A stretch of 64,000 nt of DNA, from the NCBI RefSeq assembly GCF_954871325.1, contig NC_088777.1, positions 40,029,366 through 40,093,365 of the forward strand, in the 5' to 3' direction. This DNA is from Gordionus sp. m RMFG-2023 (taxonomy: Eukaryota; Nematomorpha; Gordioida; Chordodea; Parachordodidae). The translations under genes were made by a program, and so were the position numbers. Below the pieces are notes generated by a model that saw only the letters and a program-made list of their open reading frames with translations, ran no database searches and was not told where the DNA came from. This document shows positions 24,301 to 36,300 of this stretch, piece after piece (position 1 is the stretch's first letter; every line of letters begins with the position of its first letter).

Positions 24301-27300
24301 AATAAAAGATGCCGATTATTTTCAATCTAATTATATGTATATACCAGTGCTAAGCTCAAATATTATTTTTTTAAACTAACCCTTTGAATGGTCAATCTTT
24401 TATTTTTGAATATTTTATTTGAAATAGATATAGTAACTGTGCTGCACACTCAAACATAGTAAAAATTTTTGATATTATTCTTAAAATGTATATATATATA
24501 TATATATAACTTTTTGAGGTGATTAGAATAAAAAGGTGCAGCGGAGGATAAAAATAAAATTAACATATACACATGTAAGTTAATACAATAATCAAGGTAG
24601 ATAAGGAGAAGGGAGTATCAAAATTATATAGGTATCTTACGATATTCCTCCTCACAATAGTAATTTTATGTGTAGAGAAGTTTTAGGAATGAATTTATGC
24701 CCGACAAGATAGTAATTTAGGCATAAAACAAATATTTTCAGTTTGCTATATAATTATACTATACAAATATACCAAAAGAAGGAAGAAAGCGAGGAGGCAA
24801 AAGCTTATGATAAAATGGAATGGTTTAATTTTATATTAATCATGATTTTTCGATATGATATATTTGAAAAATTGCAATATGATCTCGAAATATCTACAAT
24901 CTTAAAATCTGAATTTTGGGGAAAACATTTAAATATTTTGAAATATTATATAGTATAGTTAATTATATAAGAGCTTTAAAAAATTTAATTTTTTGAAATT
25001 TAAAATTGGATGTCCAAATTGTTGGAATTAAATTTATTTGATGAACTTTATCAAGATGAAAGGTTTGCAGAGTCAAAAAAAATACTTAAAATCCAATATC
25101 AATGACCATAATATCTCTAATCATTGTTGAACGATCTGGAAGTAAAAATATATTGTTAACACTTTTAATTTCCTTAATCCCCAGAATCTTATAAAATTAC
25201 GCAAAAGCAAATTTACTCATGAATAAATAAATAAAATACAGATATTAGCATTTCATCTCCAAGTGCACTTATTAATTTCCACTCAACATTCTGTAAAAAA
25301 AAGTAGGACTATGCTATGGTTTAAATCCGAAAATTTTCTGCCCAGTTGTAAAAAAAATTAACCCGCCCGCTTGCCCATGGTTTTTTAAAAAAAATTCCCT
25401 TATTAGCCCATTTAACTAAACCCGACATCCCCGCCTAATGTTTAAAAATTATTTAATTGATTGGTTTGGGGTGTTATTAAAAAGCCGGTCAATTTTTAAT
25501 AACGGCCCGAATAAGGCTTTAGGTAAAATAATATTATGTAAGCCTCGAAATTTAGCAGCTAGATATCCAAACGTTTCTATCATCTATAAACAAAATCTCC
25601 AGGCTTTCATAATATTATTTTGGTTATAATCTTAATCGAGCAGCTTTTAAAAATCGACCCAAATCGGGTTTTCAACAACATCAGTTTAGCTCTTCATTTA
25701 TTTTAATATATTTTACCCAAACTTACTATAAATTATGCATATGAAATAAAAACAAATATTTTTCAATAAATATAAACTCGTTTTTAAAAATATTTTAACC
25801 AGCCAACCAGCCGGTCCAATGTTCAAAATTTATAAAACGCCTAACTCTAAGTAGGATCCCTTGTTATAATGTTAGCACAGTGTATCATCTGTTTCTGACA
25901 ATACCAGTTATGAAAAACTGGTTATAACATTAAAAATTAAGGTTAATCAAAAATGATATTCGTAGTCCAGTCTGCCCCAAAATCTTGATAAACTTCGACT
26001 TCAAAATATTGAATAATATATATACATTTATAAATACTTCTATTATTTGTAAAAATTGTGCAATTAATTTGGTATATTTCATAATAATTTTTAATTGAAA
26101 GTTATATTTTTATGTAGTCATTTATTCGATTTATATAACTATTTTTTAGTTACAAAAAAACAGTGACTTATTTTCAAAAATATCGTGACTTTTTTAAAAA
26201 AGTTACGGCATTGTTAAACATTATATTATATGGAACCAATTTGAGTATAATATAATTAACTTATTGATGATTTAATATATATTGATGATTTAATATATAA
26301 TCGAATATAATAAATAAATTGGCCACTTATTAAAATTTAGCTATAAATTTCAAAACATTCATAATTATAATTGTATGAATTTTTATTTTTAAAGTTTCCA
26401 ATTACTCAGAAATTAAAGGAAAAAAAACCGAGTTTGTTGGTAATAGTGTTGTTAAACGGCTCGATTTGAGCCGATTTTTAAAAACGGCTAACTCAATATT
26501 TTAGATTTCGCTAATAGATGTCTGTATCAACTATGAGTAAAATCTTTAGGCTTGCATAATATTTTTCTGAATAAAACATTGAGTTAGCCGTTCTTAAAAA
26601 TCGGCTCAAATCGAGCCGTTTAGCAACACTAGTTGTCAAATAAAATTATCAAATGCTATTTTGAAATATATTATTTAAAAGATGTGATTTCTGGGTCCCA
26701 AAAATCGTATAATTTATCAAATAATTTTCTCAATTTGATATTTTCAATTTCATGTTTCTTTATAGGATGAGCAAAAAAAATTGCTTAGTTTTAATTAATG
26801 AGAATATTACAATCATATCATTATTATATTTTTTTATAATGCTAATATTTTATGTCTTTCATCATTACGCATCGTTTATTTTTAAAAAAACCCAGGAGAA
26901 TAATTTAATTTTTGTTTGTTAATAATTGTTACCATGTTAAAATAAGGGATAAATAATGTTTCCCCAAAATAAATATACAGTCATTATGAATTCCATTTAT
27001 TAATCAAGTCATCGCAGTCTTCTTTATTTTCTTCATTTTTGTAAAATGCCTCTTCAATTTCGTAATGACGTGCAACAGCGTTAATAAGAAACTCGATTGT
27101 GAAGCTACTTAGATAAATTCGGTGATCACAATTGATTTGGCAGCACAATAGTTGTGGCCAGATCCTATCACATTAGTAAAATCTTAGGGGGTAGAGAGTA
27201 TTTAATTGCCTGAATTTTTGACGCAGTTGTGTCAATGAGGGGAGTATAGGTGAGGGGAGTAGTTATTTAGATTTTTTAAATTAAAATTTTCAAAGTTTTA

Positions 27301-30300
27301 ATATTTTTTTAAAATAAAATAATTTTAATATTAATAAATAGTTGTTCGAATAAATTTAACATGACCTTTTATGTTATTATTTCTCTTAGGCGATATAGGT
27401 AGAATCATCACATAAAAAATATTCATGCATGATACCTTGTTTAGCACAAAATAAGAACTGATATATGACAAAAACACCTTCGTCAAAGACATTCAAATTT
27501 TAATTTAGAAGAAATAATAATATTTAAAATTTTTATTATTATTAATTTATTCTAAATCCACAAAAATACAAAGAAAGGATTTTATTTTTTTATATGCAAT
27601 AAAAATTCTTAATTTAAACCGATATGAAACTCATTTATAGTTTGAAGGGCGGGCCAAAATGTGTGCTTGATTTTTAAAATGAGTAACCCATGATTTAGCA
27701 AATAATATTTCACAAGCCTGGAGTACTCATAGACGGCAGAATAGTTTGGACATCACTTAGCAAAATCTCTAAGCTTAGGTAATATTATTGGTCCTAAAAT
27801 TTTAATTTAAAAACCGCGAACTATACTCTTTACAATAATTGAAAATAAATAGATCCATCTCAGTTCAACTCGATCAAATATATGTCAAAAATTAACGTAT
27901 CTTTCCTAAAATTTAATTTAAAATTTAGTCTTTGTAAATGTTAATATTTTTAAAAAATTATTTATGGCTATAATTCATACGTTGGCGTTCGTCGATACGC
28001 CACACTTTGTTTGTCCCGCGATCTAAATGTGTATAAATTAAATAATAAAACAGTATTTTTATGAATTATAAAAACTTTGAATATAATTGACTAAATCGAT
28101 TCGACACCAATCAATAATGCCATACATATTTTTTTTAAATAGATAGGCCAATTTTTGGATTTTATATCGAAGCCAACAAGATATGTTTTTATAAAAATTA
28201 AAAAGGTCGCCCTAAAATTCCCATCCTTGCAGAATACTAATAATCCTATCAAAAATAAAAATGTAATTGAATGTAGATGTATGTATAATTAATTACGAGC
28301 ATATTAAAAAAATTAGGCGTCTGTTAATTATAATATAAAGCATAGCTTTAACATTTCAAAACTGCAAATTAACATATAGATAATTCATAAATACATAGTC
28401 GCTCATCTGTGTTGGGTTGAGCTATCTGACATTTTTTAAATAAAAGAGGCAAAACTAGGATTTGAAAAATACCATGCTTACATCTTTCTATCAATAAAAA
28501 AATAAGGGTGACCCTGGTATCAATTATAACTGAGGCCGAAAAAAAGTTCGAATCGAATAAAGGACAAAATTTTATGAAGATATTTTAAATTAATGACGAA
28601 ATATTATTTTGACCTCGTAATTTCGAATAAGTTTTATAATTATCTATTATTCTAGCCTCTTAGAAACCTAAAATAGACCTGCTCTGTATCAAATCTCGAC
28701 TTGACCTATGGAGTTCAGATTAGTTCAGTGGAGTTAGGGATGGGCTTTAAAATAATATGACCAGATATAGAGCCGAAAAATTACAAACACGAGTCAGTCA
28801 TGGCTAAAAATAATTTCCGCCTAGGATTTTATATAATAGATTTAAATTGTATCAAGAACTATACGAGTTGAAAGACATATGATAGATCTTTTAAACACCA
28901 TGCGCTACTCTTATTTTTGACTTGTATGATTCTTGACCATAAAATAACTAAATTCTTGACTAGCTTGAGCAAAAATAATTTTCTAAAAACCTATAGGGCC
29001 CGGCTGAAAAATAGGGAAAAAATGTACTTGGTTTTTTTACAGATTAATAATTTCCATAGTTTATTTGATTAACGAATGCATTTAAATGTTAGAAGAAGTT
29101 TAGCATTCAGGTATCTATGTGAGACCATGGTATAGCGAACCGGATTTTGTAAAAATGGCTATAAAATCTGTAAATATTAACAAAAAATATTGCCAGACAC
29201 CTTAATATATAATTATTTTTATTTTCTAGCAAAAAAAACCAGGGAATATTTCATTCGCTACTTACAGTGGTCTGTAAAACCATCATGGGGTAGTGATGAT
29301 CATCGCAAAAAAATGTTTTTGCAAAGAATATCGGATTATTTTAAACTTAAAATCCCTATTTTCATAATTTCTAAAAATGTTCTTCTGGTTCAGATATATT
29401 TTCAAATATTACTATTGTATTGCTTATTTATAAAATATATAGGAATAACATTTTTTCCAAAATATTAAATTAATCAAATTGAATGTTTATCAATTAGCCT
29501 ATAATACTTCACTATATAATTATAAACTATATTTTTAAATATTTTTTGCACTACCCTAGTAAAATGCGGGCGCCCATGACTACTATATATATAATATTTT
29601 ATAAACTAATTAGATTATATTTTTTCAAATCTAATTTAAAACTTAAATTATTTATCTTTTTTTGCACCTATAAATTTTATATAATATATTAATTTTATAA
29701 GCTAAAATTGTTTTGCATTAAAAAAACTGATGTAAAATCGAGTTGTATAATATGATATTGTATATACGTCACATTCAATATAAACATGATGAATCTATAA
29801 ATATATACCATATATTTATGTATAATGTAAATAAGTCTACTAAAATAGTTTAAATGATTTATATCAGAAGCTATATTGATACATCATAGTTCATAAATTA
29901 GTATGATTAAAGTGAATATTTTATACTATGAAAACAATTCTTATCTTATAAATATGTTAAATTACCGTAATATTTTTTTCATTATCTTCGAAAACATTTT
30001 TATATTTACAATAATCCATCAATTGGTAATATCTATATTATTGTTTAAGAAACTTTGTCATTGTGCATATTGTTCTAATTAATAGTACCCAAAATTATTG
30101 TAATACTTTTAGAATGAAATTTAAATATATCTTTCATTATTTAATAGAAAGAAATAGATATTTTTTTTAATAGAAAATGTTAATCTAATTAAATATGAAA
30201 TTAGTCATGTCAATTTTTGTCAAAAATGGTCTTACTTACCCACCCGACAAGCTCACAATACTAATAGTTATTCATATAATATAAAACTCAAATACATGAT

Positions 30301-33300
30301 AGGGGGTTTAAGATTTCAATTGATATATTATTATAAAAACTCTAAATTAAATTCATCATGGAACAAAGGTTTCGACATCTATTAGCGAAATCTCGAGGCT
30401 TAGGCAATATTTTTCTGGCTAAAATATTGAGTTAACCGTTTTTAAAAATCGGCTCAAATAGAGTTTTGCAACACTAATCATAAACATATATTTTGAGTAT
30501 AAAATTTTAAAAGTTGACGTATTTGAAATTTTTTCTATTATATGATAAATATCTATTATAGGATTAAGTTTTATAATAAATAGGATTAGACTCATGTGTC
30601 CCGTGATTAGCGGTACCCAGTCTCCCCTAATAAAAGAAAATACTATCATTTATATCTAATAAATAAAGTGGAAAAATATTTAAATAAAGCAGATAGTTTT
30701 CACACTTAATGCAGTAAAAATAAATTCCTTAGACTATCATTTTTTATTTGATGATCAAAAAAAAATATGTTAAAATAAGAAATAAATTGTATATTATTAT
30801 AGACAATAATATTTGCATTTATCATACAGTAGGGTACCCCGGGGTAAGTTGGTAAACTTTGGTTCAAACCTCAATACATTCAATTCCATAAAACTAATCT
30901 AGATAAATATAACATTACGGATCCTAAAAAAAGTGTAGAATATTTAATATAGTTAATATATTTTTTATAGACATTATTTTTGTTTTTTATTTATTAGACA
31001 AAATCTGGTCTGAGCACATTGTTCATTGTTGATTTATCCATAAAATAAAGGTCTAATATATAATCTTTAAAAGTAAAAATTGCAATAAGATTCGAGAATA
31101 TTAAATAAACAAGTATAAATATTAATTTAAAAAACACATCATTTTAAGGATACATATGAGCTCTTTCTTTCTCATAATCCTCAGCGCAAAAGATTTTACG
31201 ATCTTTTTCCTTCAATTATAATTTCGAATAAAACTAAATATATATATTTAAAAAAGAAGCTAAAATGACAATGGACTAAAGTACCTAAGACCAACTACAA
31301 CCGCGTCTTCCAACTTTATAAATATAATTCAGCATCATGTTAAGGTTTATTTTTTAAGGTGCCAGATTATAAAGTAGGTTAAAATTTGCCTAAAATTATT
31401 TATTAAGGATTTTTAAAGTTTATTTATTAATTTAAAAGGAAATGTTTGTAATTAATTTTGTTATTTTTGGAATGCTAAAACACATTTTCCCCTGTAACCA
31501 ATAATTTAGTGCATAATTCGCTATATTAGGGTTGATTTTTCACTGTTATACAAAAATATCTTATATTGGAGTGTACTGAAATAACCCTGTATTGAACATG
31601 CCCCGGCCTTCTACTATATAAGAAATTTTATAATTGCATGATTAGTTTATCTAAAATTTGATCTAACTTTAAACTCAATTTTTCCCAAAATCCTGGGGAC
31701 TAAATATTTAAAAAAACTTGGCCTAATAAAAATAGATGTATTTATAAGTCTAAACTAAAAAAATATACAGATTCAAAAAATTAAAGAACTTAAAATTAAA
31801 ATATCTAAGATACACAACAACGACATATATAATTATTATAATAAAATTCTCAATTTATTGCATGTAATCAAGCATAATTTTCCAATTTTTAAATGTACAA
31901 TCACCATTTAATTTATATATAATTTTATATTCTGTGACTACGAGTTATAAAAAAAATCGATAATATATTATATTTATTTAGACTCTCTGTGTATATCATA
32001 TAATGAAAAAATAATAATTTATAGGCTCCTTTATTGTAAACAAATGCTTAATCTAATATATATAATATATATTCGAGATTTTCAACGTTATTTTTATAAA
32101 AATGCACTGATAGTTCTAACTAAAAATCCAATCCTTAAGTATTGGCTTTATAGATTTCATAAAATTTTCATAAAAAAATCTGGGCAGAATTTTTAAAATT
32201 AGTTTTTTAATTTTTTTTAAATATTCATTTAAATTAGGCACCCAACGTTGTCACGCCACCGGTTAAAATATATATTACTTCTAGTAATTTTAGTTGTAAC
32301 AATGTATTTTATATTTAAAAGGGCTAATAATATATCCTATTCTATTTTTTAAAACTATTTTATTTTGTTAAATAAGCTAATATGCAATTAATTCCATCAA
32401 ATATATGTTCATTAAAAAAAACCATATGTAATTATTATGTATTTAAAAATATTTATAAATCCTAAAAGTAAAAATCTTCTTGATATAATGCTTGAGGAAA
32501 AAAATAAATAAAAGCAAAAGTGATCGGCGAAGAGATCATTTTACCCCCTTTTATTATATTGAAGATTAAATAAATCAAATTATTAGTGTATATATAATAT
32601 ACCGCTGAGATTATGCACGGCCCGGCCTGTATAAAATATTTTTCGGGTTGGGATGGCACGGAATATTTTAAAAATATTCTAATCCTTGTATAACGGAAAA
32701 TGATGATTTTTCTTTCAAAAACTTCGGGTCAGGCCAAAATTATTACGGGTCAGCCAGAAAATAAAAAATCTTCCCGGGCCGGTTTGAGCCGAGCTGATCT
32801 CTAATATACCAACAAAAGCAGATGAACAAAGTATATCTAATATTTTTTTTAAAACATGCCATAAGGTTTCTTAGGGAATCAGAAAAAAAACACGAATAAC
32901 TAATAAAAAAGAAGAAAATTATAAGATTTCTGGGGTTTACAATCAAAAAGAGGAAAAACATTATAAACGACAAACGAGAATGTTATAAAATGGTGGGTTA
33001 TGATGTAAATAATTAGGGCGGTGGCTTGCAAATCTGAATTCTTGAATAATCGATTAAATTAAAATATCGAGTGGAACTATAAAATAGGGGTGGATAGGGA
33101 TAAAATTCAGACTTCTTTTTCTTTAAATTTCCTAGATATAATATTTAAAATTTATCTGACAAGATTTTTTTTAGATAATTATTTTTAGATTTTTATAAAT
33201 GTAAATTTGATAAATAATTCATCTATTAAATTTTCGAAAAAATTGAATTTATATTCGTCTTTAACATTTTCTACCAAATCATTAACGATAATAAATTATT

Positions 33301-36300
33301 CATTCAGTAACATAGTATAACCGTTTATGGCATAACGGGCTCAGACGCATAACCAATTGCGGGGGGGGGGCATCGCAAATTTTCTTGTTCTCGTAACTAT
33401 CATTTTAAGCAATAAAAATTTCCACCATACACATCCCCTACCTCCCTCTCCCCCAAAAATGTAGAGAATATGTCATTATAAGGAAGAAAGTGAAAGGAAT
33501 AAACTTTTTAAATTCAAATTTTTTTTAAAAAAGGATTTATATTTTAAAAAAAAAGAAAACCCAAAATTATTTTTATAAAAATCGAATACAATTTGGCCTA
33601 AAGATTTACAATAAAATTCATCTAATAGACCCCCCCCCCCCCACCCTTTGGCAAAATCCTCGATATGCCTACGTTTGCTTTTAACATTTAGAGCCTATTA
33701 TTAAATTCGAACCTTCCTATGAGTATATGCCTAAATCAAGAAGTGCATACATAGCTAAATGATAATAGCTAGCGGTGCCATTAGCTATAAGAGGACTATA
33801 CTTTATATTTAATGCAAAATAATAATTTTATAAATATAAATGATTCTTTACCTTTAGTTTCAATAAATAAGAAATCTTTGTTGCGGTTGAATCATATAAA
33901 AATGGATAACATGGAAAAGATAGGGAGTTGAGTTATGTTTTACTTATTAGAATTTTTTTAGATATAGTGGGAGAATTGTCTAAGCAAAAAAAAAATTATG
34001 AAAAAATAACAAAATATCAGCAAGATATCATCCATCGATTAAAACATATATTATAGGAAAATACCACTTTGATATAATATGGAATAAATATCGACCAATT
34101 TTTTTAAGCATTATATAAAGATTTATTGATTTCTCAAGCAATCAATAAATTCAGACTTCGAATTTTTTTTTACCGATTTTTAAATATTACAATATTAACT
34201 ACTTTTTATATAGGTGTATATCCCGCTGATCATATCAAAAGAAACAATCTGCGAAGATAGAGATTGCTTTTAATTTAATTAAGCGCAATAATGTTCATTA
34301 TTATGAAAATATCGTTTTTCTAAATTCGGATTTTGAAAAATGTTAAAAATAAGTTCCCGAATTGCAAATAAATTAATGATCACATATTAGAATAACCTGC
34401 AAGTCTAAGTGCCGACATTCTCTGAAATTCAGGTTCATCCAACCATTTCGACATACGTCTAAAGGTTTCTCTCCCAGATTTAAGTTTGCTCCAAGGTTTA
34501 GGGTTCCTCAAAAGGTCACTTAGAGTTCCCTGACTTCTGCACAATACTCTCTGGGCGAAAACAGCCTGGGGAATGCTATACCTTTTAAGTTCGCTAGATA
34601 TCTTTTGAGCCAAATCCTTTGTATTAATCTCTTCCATTTCCTCGCCACCACTTCCTGACGTGGAACCCATATTATTATTATTGAGGTCCGAAATGGTTTT
34701 CTGATCTGAGAGATTAATGATTGATGCACATTTTGAGTCAGGCAACAATATGGGAGCAGAGCTTAGAGTCATGGGGGACATACTTATGATCCCATCTTCT
34801 TCGACGATTCCTATAGTGGAGCTATTGTTAGCTTTATGCTTTGATTTAGAGGTTTTAGTCACTCCTTGGTTGTGTGATTTAACGTTCGTTGTATTTTTCG
34901 ATTTGTATTTATTAGTATTCGAATTAGCACTTGAACTGTTTTTATCCTCTTTAGACGGAGTGTTGTTGTTCACGAAATTATTAACAGTTGTGATTGGAGG
35001 TGGTAAGGTGGGAGTTGAACAAGGTGAGCACCCACCGGAAGAGTTAAGCGAAGAATTTTCTAGTATCAAGGGTTGAGAAAAGTGTTCTGCATCCTTATTA
35101 TCGCTGTTTATCATGTGCTGACCGAATATATTGTCATCTGTATGCATTTTTGACGATTCTATGTTATCATTTAAAATATGGGTAAAGTGGGTAGAATCGG
35201 TGGTTAGAATGGAAAAATTATTTCCCAGTAGGTGATTTTTTTTAGAGTGTTTATTAGATTCCATAAGATCGTTCTTGATGACGACTATGTTGGGTAACTT
35301 ACCGTTGATGTCAAAATTATTGTGAAAAGATGTGATAGTGTTTTCCTCTGATCTATATATGTCCATCAAATGGTCAGGTATATTTAATGATTGACTAACG
35401 TTGTTTAATCGTGCATAAAATTGTTGTGGTATCATTGAATTTGTTTGGATTATATTTGATTGTGCGAAAGTGTTTGGTTGGTAATTTCCGACATTTATTG
35501 CATTTTTGTTGTTTAGGTTTTCTTTAGATTGAGATGTCCTATTAACCTTTGGTTTTTCGTAAGATAATTTTGATTGGTTAGGATAAGTGGAGGTTCCATG
35601 ATGATGAATTACGATGTTACTATTTCCAGCTCCCAATATATTGTAGTTGTCTAAAGCATTGTTTTCAATATTTTTGGATAATATGTCACCACGATTGTCC
35701 ATAAGGAAAGAGTTGGTGTTATGATTCGATAGAATATCATCAAGTGTAAGAATATTCTGTGATAAATTTTGATTTGGAATCTGTTCGATTTCCTGAGCCA
35801 TCAATAACAACTTTTGCGTGTCATGATCCTGGCGTAAAAGATTCTTTTGTTCGGTCTTAATATGGCTCATACCCGTTGTCAAATTATTTTCTAAATTTCG
35901 AAGTTGTAAATGATGTTGTATATAATTGAAATGATCAATTTCTAAAGCTGTTTGCAGTTCCGTGCTTGCATTGGACTGCGAAGAAATATTGTTTAAGTTG
36001 TTATTTATAAAATTTATGCAGGAATCATTCGACAGAAAAGATAACGTAGAATTTTTAGAATTTGTATTGGATAAATTATTCGTTGGGTTTATATTGTAAT
36101 TTAGATTCAAACCGAGTGCAGCCAGCTTTTCGTATTGGTAAGAATCCATTATGTTCAAAGCTGATAAGTTATTATTGTTCAGTAACTGGTATGTGGAAGT
36201 AACCATTTGATTTTGAAAACTATCTATAAGATTTGATGTTAATGCGTCATTATCCGATGTATCCTGAATATTTGATCCTAAATAATTGGGTATATTGGTT

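Larger units (their letters stand above)
14636..34396 (-). other. onecut: onecut intron 1, about 19.8 kb
   Basis: GT at 34396-34395 to AG at 14637-14636. It separates the CUT exon from the homeodomain exons, as in other animals. It holds at least eight hAT or MITE insertions, listed separately. No other host gene was recognised. Long parts (about 17.9-19.3, 21.2-22.6, 27.9-30.3 and 30.5-32.6 kb) show only AT-rich sequence or unassignable repeat scraps. Confidence 0.85.

Noticed and set aside
34717-35076. 119-codon plus-strand frame
   Set aside because: Antisense to onecut exon 1; the minus strand encodes the conserved protein.
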